53,345 bases of DNA from Myxococcales bacterium SG8_38 (lineage in GTDB: Bacteria > Myxococcota_A > Polyangia > Polyangiales > Houyiibacteriaceae). The position numbers were made by a program, and so were the translations under genes. The notes beneath the pieces were generated by a model. That model saw nothing but the letters and a program-made list of their open reading frames with translations, was not told where the DNA came from and did no database searches. Location: NCBI GenBank assembly GCA_001303415.1, contig LJTN01000045.1:1-53345 (forward strand). The letters are read 5' to 3'. Shown here piece after piece: positions 1-7,940 of this stretch (its first letter is position 1; each line of letters opens with the position of its first letter).

Positions 1-632
1 ATTGCGGGATCGTCGTACTCGGCCTGAATCAGCTCGACGTGCTCGTAGCTTCGGCCGGCAAGGCGTCGTCCGGCCGCCTTCAGTTGCTCCTCGGAGCGAT
101 CGACCGCCACCACCCGGTGGAACAGGGGCGCGAGAAGCTCGACCAGCGAGCCGTCACCCGTTCCCACGTCGACGGCAAGCTGGCGCCGGGGCAACAGCGT
201 GCGAAACGCCGTCAGGTACGCCGGCCAGTCGCCCGCGGGCGGTGGAGAACCGTCGTCCGCCGGCCGAGCAAAGAAGGCGCGTGCATCTTCATCGCGTGCT
301 CGAATGATATCGGCGATCCGATCCAAGCTTCCATCTTGGGCGCACAGCTCGCGGCCCGAACAAATCGCATCGGCCAGCACCGGGTCGCCGTTGGCGCCCG
401 CAGAAAGGCGCGCAAAGACCCGAGTCCCCTGACGGCGTACGGCCACCAGGCCTGCTTCCCGAAGAAGCTTCAGGTGCTTGGAAACATTGGGCTGCGCTTC
501 CCCGGTCAGCTCCGCGAGCTCGCCAATGGACAGCTCATCCTCGGAAGTGAGCCCGAGCAGACGAAGCCGCCGCGGCTCTCCGAGCAAGCGGTAGAGCTCC
601 CACCGGGGCGATTCCACGTCGGCAACCGACAT
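1..632 (-). CDS. ArsR-type HTH / SAM-dependent methyltransferase fusion (3' end cut by window edge)
   Basis: The reading frame starts at an ATG at 632 and runs off the left edge, so the C-terminus is missing. Residues about 1-75 form a winged-helix ArsR domain, with a recognition-helix region containing AQPNVSKHLKLLREAGLV. From about residue 150 a class I methyltransferase begins, with the SAM-binding motif I VDVGTGDGSLVELL and a following acidic VVAVDRS strand. Such ArsR-methyltransferase fusions often accompany methionine/SAM-cycle genes (metF, metH), but none is visible here because the downstream side is off the window. No convincing Shine-Dalgarno precedes the ATG and an in-frame stop lies just upstream at 651-653, so the start is close to right. 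A near-perfect inverted repeat immediately upstream suggests autoregulation. Confidence 0.85.
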   Translation of the reverse strand, partial: MSVADVESPRWELYRLLGEPRRLRLLGLTSEDELSIGELAELTGEAQPNVSKHLKLLREAGLVAVRRQGTRVFARLSAGANGDPVLADAICSGRELCAQDGSLDRIADIIRARDEDARAFFARPADDGSPPPAGDWPAYLTAFRTLLPRRQLAVDVGTGDGSLVELLAPLFHRVVAVDRSEEQLKAAGRRLAGRSYEHVELIQAEYDDPA

Positions 633-650
633 CCCTTTGCATATATTCCC

Positions 651-672
651 CTATTCGCATGGATGCAAATAG
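651..672. promoter_or_regulatory. Candidate ArsR-family operator upstream of the ArsR-methyltransferase gene
   Basis: The arms CTATTCGCAT (651-660) and ATGCAAATAG (663-672) form an inverted repeat with a 2-bp spacer and one mismatch. AT-rich palindromes with a short centre are typical ArsR-family operators. The site lies 19 bp upstream of the start codon of the ArsR fusion gene. Binding and autoregulation are inferred. Confidence 0.5.
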
Positions 673-702
673 CAGACTCAGCAAACATCTAAGGACTTGG
701 AA

Positions 703-1728
703 TCATGTGCCTTTATCGCGCAGCGCACGCTGATAGTAGGCGTTGGCGAACTCGCCGCCGCGTTTACGGGCTTCCTCGAGGAACGGCATCGCGTCGGCGG
801 GTCTGCCGAGCTCGACCAGCACGGCGCCCTCGAGCGCTGGATCGGCGGCGCGTTCCCCCGAGAGGGAACGCAGCGCGTGATGGGCCTCGAGCGGCTCGCC
901 GTTGATGAGACGCCCCCAAGCCAGCAGGTGAAAGGCCTCGTCCAGCTTCTCGGTCGAGTCGGCGTGGCTGACGAGCTCGGAGGCTGCGCGAATCAACGCC
1001 TGTCCGTCGCCGCGCTCGAGCGCATCGAATGCCTGTTGGACGAGATCGGGAGACGCGGCCGCCGCTCGGGGCCCCGGCCGGGCCAGGCGGTGCCGCTCGA
1101 TCCGAAAAGCCTGATAGGTGCTGAAGCCGAGAAGGAACAAAAGAATGGTCGCCGGATACTGTTGAAACGTCACCGTGAAAGCCAGCAGCAATCCGATCAC
1201 ACCGAAAGATACGTAGCAGGCGAGCAAACGACCGCGCGACGGCGCAGCGAGCTCCATCAGCGAAGACACGATGTTTCCGCCGTCGAGCGGCAGGACGGGT
1301 AGCAGGTTGAGGACGCCCCATCCGAGATTGACGTAGATCAGCGAGCGAAAGGCGTAGCGGCCGAGCGAAGGGTCGGGAATGCGCAGCGCATACATGAGCA
1401 CGAGCGCCAGCGTTCCGATGAAGATGCCGACGACGGGGCCGGCGGCGCTGACCAATAGGCTCCGCCATGGGCTCATCGGCTCTCGTTGCTCCCACCAAGT
1501 CAGACCACCCAATGCGATGAGCTCGATCCGGGGCTGCCGCCCGAAGGCGCGGCCCACCAGTGCATGACCGAGCTCGTGCATGAGAATCCCTTGGAAGACC
1601 ACGGCCACCCAGATCAAGAGCCCCGGCCAACCCTGGTCGCTATTCAGCGTCCAAAGCCACAAAGCCATGAGCCAGAACCACAAATGGATGCGGACCGGGA
1701 TGCGGAACAAGCGGAACTGGACGCTCAT
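703..1728 (-). CDS. Site-2 protease family (M50) membrane metalloprotease with C-terminal helical repeat region
   Basis: A 341-residue protein with several hydrophobic segments in its first 220 residues. The zinc motif HELGH lies at residues 51-55, inside a transmembrane stretch, and the second M50 motif LPVLPLDGGN with the third zinc ligand Asp lies near residue 149. These are the signatures of intramembrane site-2 proteases (FtsH-independent, SpoIVFB/Rv2869-like). After residue about 220 comes a soluble, Ala/Glu-rich region that looks TPR-like. No PDZ domain is seen, so this resembles the compact SpoIVFB-like group. The substrate is unknown. The gene lies downstream of nth in the same orientation with a 45-bp gap. 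Confidence 0.85.
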   Translation of the reverse strand: MSVQFRLFRIPVRIHLWFWLMALWLWTLNSDQGWPGLLIWVAVVFQGILMHELGHALVGRAFGRQPRIELIALGGLTWWEQREPMSPWRSLLVSAAGPVVGIFIGTLALVLMYALRIPDPSLGRYAFRSLIYVNLGWGVLNLLPVLPLDGGNIVSSLMELAAPSRGRLLACYVSFGVIGLLLAFTVTFQQYPATILLFLLGFSTYQAFRIERHRLARPGPRAAAASPDLVQQAFDALERGDGQALIRAASELVSHADSTEKLDEAFHLLAWGRLINGEPLEAHHALRSLSGERAADPALEGAVLVELGRPADAMPFLEEARKRGGEFANAYYQRALRDKGT

Positions 1729-1773
1729 CGAGTAAAATATGGGTCGCTGGGGCCGGTGCGGCCAGGGCTAGGG

Positions 1774-2427
1774 TCACCGGCGCCGCGATTCCTCTACGAT
1801 TCGTTTCTTCGTCGCAGCCCAGCTGCAGATCTCGCACCGGCTCAGGTCGTGGCCGCGCGCAGGACAGTGTTCGCGGCCGAAATAGATGATCTGCAGGTGG
1901 CGGCGGATCCAAGTGTCCGCCGGAAAGAGGCTCTTGAGGTCTTGCTCCGTCTTGACGACGCTCTTGCCATTGGAAAGCCCCCAGCGTGCGGCGAGGCGGT
2001 GAATGTGCGTATCGACGGGAAACGCAGGAAGGCCAAACGCCTGACACATCAGGACGGACGCTGTCTTGTGCCCGACACCGGGAAGCTCCTCGAGCGCCTC
2101 GATGTCTGCAGGCACCTTTCCCCCATGCTCGTCGACGAGCTTGCGGGCCATGGCCTGCAGGTTCTTCGCTTTGGTGGGTGCGAGGCCCACCGTCCGGATG
2201 AGCTCCAGGATTCGCTCGACCGGTAGAGCCGCCATCGACTCGGGATCGGGCGCCTCCTGGAACAGCGCGGGAGTGACCTCGTTGACCTTCTTGTCGGTGG
2301 TTTGGGCGCTCAGCATCACGGCCACCAAGAGCGTGAACGGGTCCCGATGATGTAGTGGAATCGGGGGCTCCGGATAAAGCCGGTCCAGAATGGCGCCGAT
2401 GCGCTCGGCTTTGTCCCGGCGGTTCAT
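1774..2427 (-). CDS. nth: Endonuclease III (DNA glycosylase/AP lyase)
   Basis: This base-excision repair enzyme removes oxidised pyrimidines and nicks the AP site. The 217-residue length matches the family. The helix-hairpin-helix motif LPGVGHKTA carries the catalytic Lys121, and VDTHIHR carries the catalytic Asp139. The C-terminal iron-sulphur loop is unusual. Standard Nth has Cys-x6-Cys-x2-Cys-x5-Cys, whereas here only Cys188, Cys198 and Cys201 are seen (x9, x2), followed by a Lys/Arg-rich tail without a fourth Cys. A 4Fe-4S cluster may be absent or have a non-Cys ligand. The gene follows the PEBP gene by 12 bp, so they may be co-transcribed. Confidence 0.93.
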   Translation of the reverse strand: MNRRDKAERIGAILDRLYPEPPIPLHHRDPFTLLVAVMLSAQTTDKKVNEVTPALFQEAPDPESMAALPVERILELIRTVGLAPTKAKNLQAMARKLVDEHGGKVPADIEALEELPGVGHKTASVLMCQAFGLPAFPVDTHIHRLAARWGLSNGKSVVKTEQDLKSLFPADTWIRRHLQIIYFGREHCPARGHDLSRCEICSWAATKKRIVEESRRR

Positions 2428-2439
2428 CGGCCCCGGAGG

Positions 2440-3069
2440 TTAGAGCTCTTTGGCGTCCGGATTGATGGTGTACTTTGCCGTCAAGCTGGCCTGGCCGAGG
2501 ACGTGGTCGTCGATCGCGCGAAGGACGTCCGCCGATGTGAACTTGCCCTCGACCGGAGCTCGATCGACGTCGAGCGCGTACACGGCAAAGCGGTAGTGAT
2601 GGACGATGCTGTCGTTGAAGGGCGGGCACGGACCGTCATAGCCGTAGTAGTCGCCGGCCATCTCGGGATCACCTGCAAACCACCCGGTATAATCGTTGAG
2701 GCCTTGACGGGTTCCCTCTGGCCCTTCCGGGCCGTCCTTGCCCTTCGGTGTGACGCCGGCGCTGAACTGCCCTTCGCCGACCTCGGAACTCGGATCGAGA
2801 TCGACGAGAACCCAATGGCAGAAGTCCGTTCGAGGCAGATCCGCAGGAACCACACGGCCTTCCTGATTCACGTCGTCGGGCTTGGTCGGAACGTCGCTGT
2901 CGATGCACAGAATCGCGATCGACTTGGTCCCGGCTGGTAGCTCAGACCACGAGAGATGCGGATTCTCGTTGTCCGAAAGATCGATCTTCCCATCAGCGCT
3001 CTGCTTGCCAAACGCAAACTGAACGGAGAGATAATCCCCATCGCTGAAACTGTCGCTACGAACCTTCAT
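2440..3069 (-). CDS. YbhB/YbcL (PEBP, Raf-kinase-inhibitor-like) family protein
   Basis: About 209 residues from the chosen ATG at 3069 (MKVRSDSFSDGDYL), which matches the usual N-terminus of the family; an in-frame ATG at 3093 would add eight residues. The phosphatidylethanolamine-binding fold is indicated by NPHLSWSELPAGTKSIAI, by the ligand-pocket segment CIDSDVPTKPDDVN, by HWVLVDLDPSSE, and by the YYGYDGPCPPFND motif followed by HHYRFAVYALD. Bacterial members are soluble proteins of poorly known biochemical role. No signal peptide is seen. It heads a possible short operon with nth. Confidence 0.88.
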   Translation of the reverse strand: MKVRSDSFSDGDYLSVQFAFGKQSADGKIDLSDNENPHLSWSELPAGTKSIAILCIDSDVPTKPDDVNQEGRVVPADLPRTDFCHWVLVDLDPSSEVGEGQFSAGVTPKGKDGPEGPEGTRQGLNDYTGWFAGDPEMAGDYYGYDGPCPPFNDSIVHHYRFAVYALDVDRAPVEGKFTSADVLRAIDDHVLGQASLTAKYTINPDAKEL

Positions 3070-3144
3070 GGTCACGCAGATCAGCATCGACAAGCGAACG
3101 TGTCAATCGGATAAGCCCCGCATTCCGAGCGGCTGTGATTCACC

Positions 3145-3690
3145 ACCAAGTCCCCGGAGAACGGGTCGCGACGGGCGTAAGCACGGGCTCGGAAAAACGC
3201 GACACGAGGCTCCACGGAACGGGGCGGCTTGCATAGGTGCCCCGATGCACTTGTGGGCTTGGGGCACGCAAGCCGGGGGGAGGTGGGGTGGGGATGATGG
3301 GTCCGTGTTCCGACGTTGCTGCTGCGGTTCAGTCGCATGACCGCAAAGCATCACTTCACTCGAGGTAGTCGCGAAGCGCGAACCCGCAATCCCCACCCCG
3401 CCTCCCCCACGCTAGCGCCTACCTCATGTCGCGTTTTTCCGAGCCCTCCATACGTCGCCTTCAACCACTACCGCTGTCCCTGCCACTGTCGCTGTCGCTG
3501 TCCCTGCCACTGCCACTGCCGCTGACCTGGCTTCGAGCCCCGCGTCCACTGACGTCTACGCAGGAGGACGGGTCGGGATGGGCAGCACAGCGAGGGGGCG
3601 GGAGCCTAGTCGTGTGGAGACTTGAGGCGTCGGGCGAGCGGGTCCCGCTCGCGAGCACGCCCGTCGCGACCCGTCCTCCGGGGACTTGGT
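3145..3690. repeat. Nested inverted-repeat element
   Basis: There are four levels. The outer arms 3145-3178 and 3657-3690 are reverse complements at 33 of 34 positions. The middle arms 3185-3204 and 3427-3446 are a perfect 20-bp match. Inside these, 3225-3243 and 3261-3275 form a compact hairpin: an 8-bp stem, a 4-nt bulge, then a 7-bp stem. Next to it, 3276-3302 pairs with 3382-3408 at 23 of 27 positions. The pairs do not cross, so the strand could fold as one branched structure. The arrangement resembles a structured repeat family or MITE-like remnant; no transposase is present. Confidence 0.6.
3474..3527. repeat. CTGNCN hexanucleotide repeat tract (9 units)
   Basis: Nine consecutive 6-bp units follow the pattern CTG(T/C/A)C(C/A/G): CTGTCC, CTGCCA, CTGTCG, CTGTCG, CTGTCC, CTGCCA, CTGCCA, CTGCCG, CTGACC. 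The tract lies inside the large inverted-repeat element, between its middle and outer right arms. It looks like slippage-generated low-complexity DNA. Confidence 0.75.
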
Positions 3691-3710
3691 TGACGACACG
3701 TTGCCCGTTC

Positions 3711-4832
3711 TTACGACCTCAACACATCGAGGTACCGTTCGGCGGTTTGGTTCCATTGAAACGTCGACGTGACGTAGGTCGCCGTTCGTGCGCTGGCTTC
3801 GCGGAGGCGCTGCGGATCGTCCAGCAGGGACTGAATCCGGGCGGCAAATGCATCCGCGTCTCCCGACGGCACCAGCCAGCCGTTGACGCCCTCTTCGATG
3901 ACGTCCCGAATCCCTTCGAGATCTGCGGCAAGCGTCGGCAGCCCGCACGCGCCTGCTTCGAGCATCACGATCCCAAAGCCCTCCATGTCTCCGGGCACCA
4001 CGATGTTGGGCATTACGAAGAGATGGCCTCTGCGATAGAGCTCGATCAGCTCCGCTTCGGAGATCCGTCCGAGACAAAAGACCCGCTCCTTCATCCCGGC
4101 GCGCTCTATCGCTGCCTCGATCTGCTCTCGTTCGGGGCCGTCGCCCGCCAACCAGAACACGACGCGGGACGGAAGCTTGGGCATGACGTTTTCGACGAAC
4201 CAGGCGAAACCTTTGCGGCGCACCTGGCGCCCCACCGTGACCAGCAGAAACGCGTCGGCGCCCAGGTTGGGCGCATTGCTGATCCTGAGCCTCGCGGGCT
4301 GGTCACGTCTCTCGAAAACCCCTTCGAACCGTTCCAGATCGACCGCGTTCGGAACTACGTGAACCCGGTCACGCGGGAGGCCCCTGGCCACCAGCTGCTC
4401 TCCGGTGGCCCGACTGACTGGCATGACCGCATCAAGCAAACCGCAAAGGCGGCGGACGGCGATCTGATAGGCAGGGTTTGGGTCGGTGACATCGAGCCCA
4501 TGGGCGATGGCTGCGAGCCGAATGCCTTTCTTCTTCAGCGCAGACCCTGCGAAGAGAAGGGGCAGCGCGGTGGTCATGCTGGTGAACAAGATTGCATCGG
4601 CCCGGTGCGTGAGGGCCTCGCGCTGCAACCGGAATGCGAGCGACACCAGAAACGGAACCGCCTTGACGTGCACCCACTTCCAACTCGAACGAAGCGCGAT
4701 GGTCCGCAGGGCCACGTCTTCACGATCTCGAAGCGCAGCGTGGAGCTCCGTCGCCACGCGCTGCATTCCGCCCACGTTGCTCATCGGCGCCGCTCGGGGC
4801 GGGAAGGAGTGAGAGATGAACAAGAGGCGCAT
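3711..4832 (-). CDS. Glycosyltransferase family 4 (GT-B fold)
   Basis: A 373-residue protein with the two Rossmann-like halves of GT-B enzymes. The N-terminus MRLLFISHSFPP with GGMQRVATELHAAL is typical of acceptor-domain starts of GT4 enzymes. The C-terminal half has VTVGRQVRRKG, WLAGDGPER and the nucleotide-sugar-binding EGFGIVMLEAGACGLPT motif, in which the Glu pair contacts the donor. It probably transfers a sugar from an NDP-sugar to a polysaccharide or lipid acceptor at the cytoplasmic face. No other polysaccharide genes flank it, so the acceptor cannot be guessed. It is divergent from the MBL hydrolase gene. Confidence 0.9.
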   Translation of the reverse strand: MRLLFISHSFPPRAAPMSNVGGMQRVATELHAALRDREDVALRTIALRSSWKWVHVKAVPFLVSLAFRLQREALTHRADAILFTSMTTALPLLFAGSALKKKGIRLAAIAHGLDVTDPNPAYQIAVRRLCGLLDAVMPVSRATGEQLVARGLPRDRVHVVPNAVDLERFEGVFERRDQPARLRISNAPNLGADAFLLVTVGRQVRRKGFAWFVENVMPKLPSRVVFWLAGDGPEREQIEAAIERAGMKERVFCLGRISEAELIELYRRGHLFVMPNIVVPGDMEGFGIVMLEAGACGLPTLAADLEGIRDVIEEGVNGWLVPSGDADAFAARIQSLLDDPQRLREASARTATYVTSTFQWNQTAERYLDVLRS

Positions 4833-4903
4833 TCCGCACGCTTGATACAGCGCCTAGGGGCCGATGGCCAGCGCGGCCGCCTCGCAGGTGCTATGAGCAG
4901 TGA

Positions 4904-5545
4904 ATGATCATCGAGCATTTTGCCGTGGCTCCCCTCGGCTGTAACTGCGTCATTTTGGGAGACGAGGAGCGGGGCACTGCGATCGTCGTGGACCCCGGCG
5001 GCGAAGCGGCTCGGATCCTCGCTCGCCTCGAAGCGCTCGGTCTGAGGTGCGAGGCCATCGTCCACACCCACACGCATTTCGATCACATCGGGGCCACCAA
5101 GGAGGTTCAACTAGGGACCGATGCTCCCACGATGATCCACGAGGACGACTTGTTTCTATACGAGGGCGTGCAGATGCAGCTCGACAGCTTTCGCGCACCC
5201 TTTCGCGCACCGGACATGGCGGAGATCGATCGCTTCCTAGCGGATGGCGACACCGTTCTGACAGGCTCGCTGGAAGCGGCGGTGCTCCATACGCCCGGAC
5301 ATTCGCCTGGAAGCATCTGTCTCACCCTCCAAGGCGATCGACCCGTCGTAATCGCAGGCGACACGCTATTCGCCCGGAGCGTCGGGCGAACCGACCTGTG
5401 GGGAGGCAATACCTCGAAGCTGGTAGATTCCATCCGACGCAAGCTCTTCGCGCTTCCGGACGAGACGCTCGTGATCTGCGGACATGGACCCAACACGACC
5501 ATCGGCGAAGAGCGGCGTCTAAATCCCTTCGTCGGAATCGCTTAG
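4904..5545 (+). CDS. MBL-fold metallo-hydrolase (glyoxalase II-like)
   Basis: This 213-residue protein carries the dinuclear metal motif THTHFDHIG (His56, His58, Asp60, His61), a third ligand in HTPGHSPG (His133), the bridging Asp in IAGDTLFARSVGRTDL (about Asp153) and a last His in CGHGPNT. This set and the length match the YcbL/GloB-like hydroxyacylglutathione hydrolase subgroup, which act on thioesters or related substrates. It lacks the C-terminal glutathione-binding domain of classical GloB, so the substrate is uncertain. Its stop codon overlaps that of the convergent kinase gene by two bases (TTAG at 5542-5545). Confidence 0.9.
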   Translation: MIIEHFAVAPLGCNCVILGDEERGTAIVVDPGGEAARILARLEALGLRCEAIVHTHTHFDHIGATKEVQLGTDAPTMIHEDDLFLYEGVQMQLDSFRAPFRAPDMAEIDRFLADGDTVLTGSLEAAVLHTPGHSPGSICLTLQGDRPVVIAGDTLFARSVGRTDLWGGNTSKLVDSIRRKLFALPDETLVICGHGPNTTIGEERRLNPFVGIA

Positions 5546-6234
5546 TCCGCGTCCCAAAGTGCGAGAGCCCCCGCGAGCGCCTCGCCGAGTGAAAAGAGCC
5601 GAACGTTGTCGGGTAGATCCGCCTTGAGGTGCCGGGTGTTCCCGCCGCCGAGATGCAACGTGTCGTAGTTGAAGATCGGCTCGAGCTGCGCAATCGCGTC
5701 GAGGACACGTGCGGTCCACCGCTCCGCGCCGATTCGCTTGAGCTCGCTGTCACGCACGAGGTCTTCGTAGGTCTTGCCGTCGCGGAACGGATGGTGCCCG
5801 AGCTCGAGATTCGGAACCAGCCGGCCGTCGGTGAAAAGTGCCGTGCCCATGCCGGTGCCCAAGGTCACCACCATTTCCACACCCGCCCCATGAACGACGC
5901 CGAGCCCTTGCAGGTCGGCGTCGTTCAGCACGCGTACAGGCCGTTCGAGCAGCTCGGTCAATCGGTCCCGCACGGATACGCCCCGCCAAAGCTCGTTGCC
6001 GAGATTGGGAGCGTTCTGGGCTACGCCGTCCTTGACCACCCCCGGAAAGCCGACGGAAACGCGTTGCTGAGGCGGCAAGGAGCCGGCCATGTCGCGAATC
6101 AACGGTAGCACCACTTCGGGGTCGGCCGGAGAAGGCGTCTCACGACGCTTGGTGTCGGACACGGGCTTGCCGTTTTCGCCGAGCACGACGAGCTTGATGC
6201 TGGTCCCCCCGATGTCGACGGCTAGCGTGGTCAT
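5542..6234 (-). CDS. ROK-family sugar kinase, probable (polyphosphate) glucokinase
   Basis: The start is the ATG at 6234, which overlaps the pgi stop as ATGA and implies translational coupling. The protein is about 230 residues. It has the phosphate-binding [11 protein letters not shown] near the N-terminus, [17 protein letters not shown] as in polyphosphate glucokinases, the catalytic Asp in [11 protein letters not shown] and a second phosphate loop in [11 protein letters not shown]. The classical ROK zinc motif (CxCGxxGC) is absent, again as in PpgK-like proteins. It likely phosphorylates glucose using polyP or ATP, feeding glucose-6-phosphate to the co-transcribed pgi product. Phosphoryl donor choice cannot be read from the sequence. 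Confidence 0.85.
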   Translation of the reverse strand: MTTLAVDIGGTSIKLVVLGENGKPVSDTKRRETPSPADPEVVLPLIRDMAGSLPPQQRVSVGFPGVVKDGVAQNAPNLGNELWRGVSVRDRLTELLERPVRVLNDADLQGLGVVHGAGVEMVVTLGTGMGTALFTDGRLVPNLELGHHPFRDGKTYEDLVRDSELKRIGAERWTARVLDAIAQLEPIFNYDTLHLGGGNTRHLKADLPDNVRLFSLGEALAGALALWDAD

Positions 6235-7883
6235 GACTGCGCTCCCTTGTGCTTTCGGTAGTAGTCGATGAGCTGACACGTGGAGCTATCGTGGTCGCAG
6301 CCGCTCGTAGCGTCGAGCTCGGGAACGATGGCGTTGGCCAACTGTTTGCCGAGCTCCACACCCCATTGGTCGAAGCTGTAGATGTTCCAGATCACGCCTT
6401 GAACGAAGATCTTGTGCTCGTAGAGCGCGATCAGTCGCCCGAGGGCGGAAGGCGTAATCTTCTCCAACATGAACGTATTGCTGGGTCGATTCCCGGGGAA
6501 AGTCTTGTGGGGGACGAGCATGGCGATGCGCTCGTCGAACATGCCCGAGCGCTCGAGCTCTGCCCGCGCTTCCTCCGACGTCTTTCCGCGCATCAAAGCC
6601 TCGGCTTGTGCGATGCAGTTGGCGACCAGGAGCTCTTGGTGCCGGCCGATGGGATTGTGGCTCTGCGCCGCGACGATGAAGTCGCAAGGAACGAGATGTG
6701 TCCCCTGATGCAAGAGCTGAAAAAACGCGTGCTGGCCGTTCGTCCCCGGCTCTCCCCATACGATCGGACCGGTGGTGTACGTGGTGATGAACGTCCCGTC
6801 TCGCGACGCGCTCTTGCCATTGCTCTCCATGTCGGCTTGCTGAAGGTAAGCCGGGAAGCGATGCAGGTACTGGTCGTACGGCAGAACGGCGTGCGACGAT
6901 GCACCAAAGAAGTTGTGATACCAGATCCCGAGCAGGCCCATGATCACGGGGATGTTCTCGCGCGGGGGCGATGTCCGGAAATGCTCGTCCACTTCGTGGG
7001 CGCCCCCCAAGAGCTCTTCGAAATGGTCCATGCCGATCGCGATGGCGATCGAAAGCCCAATGGCGGACCACAACGAGTACCGTCCGCCGACCCAATCCCA
7101 AAACTCGAACATGTTGTCGGGGTCGATCCCGAACTCGACGACCGCGTCTCTGTTCGTGGAGAGAGCGACGAAGTGCTTGGCAACGGCGTCGTCGGTTCCC
7201 AATTGCTGAACCAGCCACTCACGAGCCGACCGCGCATTGGTCAACGTTTCCAGCGTCGTGAACGTTTTGGATGCCACGATGAAGAGCGTGGTTTCCGGCT
7301 GCACCTGGCGCAGCACCTCACTCAAGTGCGTGCCGTCCACGTTGGATACGAAGTGGACGCGCAAACCTTGCTTCCAATAAGGACGCAGCGCCTCGGTGAC
7401 CATGACCGGTCCCAGGTCGGAGCCCCCGATGCCGATGTTCACTACGTCCGTGATGGCGCGACCGGTTTGGCCGACCCAGCTCCCCGCTCGAACGGCATTG
7501 GAGAACGCCCGCATCTGCGCGAGGACGCGCCGGACGTCGGGCATCACGTCTACCCCGTCGACGATGACGGATGCATCGCCCCGCTGCCGGAGCGCGGTAT
7601 GTAAGACGGGACGATTCTCGGTCTCGTTGATCGCGTCCCCGGAGAACATCCGGCCGATCCAGCCACGGAGGTCGCACTCCTCGCAGAGCTCGATGAGCAG
7701 GGAAAGCGTTTGGTCCGTGATGCGATTCTTCGAGAAGTCGAAGAGAAGGTCGCCGAACGAAAGAGAGAACCTCGCCGCACGATCCGGATCTTCGGCGAAG
7801 AGGTCGCGCATCGACAGCGCGAGGACCTCGTCCCGATGCAAGGTTAGCGCTTTCCACGCAGCGGTCTGGGTAGCGTCGACCAT
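6231..7883 (-). CDS. pgi: Glucose-6-phosphate isomerase
   Basis: Interconverts glucose-6-phosphate and fructose-6-phosphate in the cytosol. The chosen ATG at 7883 gives 550 residues, as in the E. coli enzyme; a longer upstream frame exists but has no support. Signature segments are [16 protein letters not shown] (sugar-phosphate binding), [13 protein letters not shown], the first PGI signature around [16 protein letters not shown], and the second around [13 protein letters not shown]. It overlaps the downstream sugar kinase by 4 bp (ATGA). It follows hppA by 57 bp, so a fabD-hppA-pgi-kinase transcript is possible. Confidence 0.97.
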   Translation of the reverse strand: MVDATQTAAWKALTLHRDEVLALSMRDLFAEDPDRAARFSLSFGDLLFDFSKNRITDQTLSLLIELCEECDLRGWIGRMFSGDAINETENRPVLHTALRQRGDASVIVDGVDVMPDVRRVLAQMRAFSNAVRAGSWVGQTGRAITDVVNIGIGGSDLGPVMVTEALRPYWKQGLRVHFVSNVDGTHLSEVLRQVQPETTLFIVASKTFTTLETLTNARSAREWLVQQLGTDDAVAKHFVALSTNRDAVVEFGIDPDNMFEFWDWVGGRYSLWSAIGLSIAIAIGMDHFEELLGGAHEVDEHFRTSPPRENIPVIMGLLGIWYHNFFGASSHAVLPYDQYLHRFPAYLQQADMESNGKSASRDGTFITTYTTGPIVWGEPGTNGQHAFFQLLHQGTHLVPCDFIVAAQSHNPIGRHQELLVANCIAQAEALMRGKTSEEARAELERSGMFDERIAMLVPHKTFPGNRPSNTFMLEKITPSALGRLIALYEHKIFVQGVIWNIYSFDQWGVELGKQLANAIVPELDATSGCDHDSSTCQLIDYYRKHKGAQS

Positions 7884-7940
7884 CGAGGCAAACTTAGCCC
7901 CGATGGCGACGCGGCGCACCGCTTTTGCAGCGTGTCGGAA

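Larger units (their letters stand above)
3070..3710. other. Non-coding stretch of about 640 bp with nested inverted repeats
   Basis: No convincing gene was found on either strand between the PEBP start and the glycosyltransferase stop; the open frames present have compositionally odd, Arg/Pro-rich translations. The stretch contains several inverted repeats arranged in nested order and a hexanucleotide repeat tract (listed separately). It could be a structured RNA, a decayed mobile or repeat element, or simply a GC-rich spacer. Confidence 0.6.

Noticed and set aside
3474..3527. The CTGNCN tract as a CRISPR array
   Set aside because: Units are only 6 bp with no spacers of unique sequence and no cas genes.
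3426..4907. A 493-codon plus-strand open frame antisense to the glycosyltransferase
   Set aside because: The N-terminus is the hexanucleotide repeat tract and the rest mirrors the glycosyltransferase gene.
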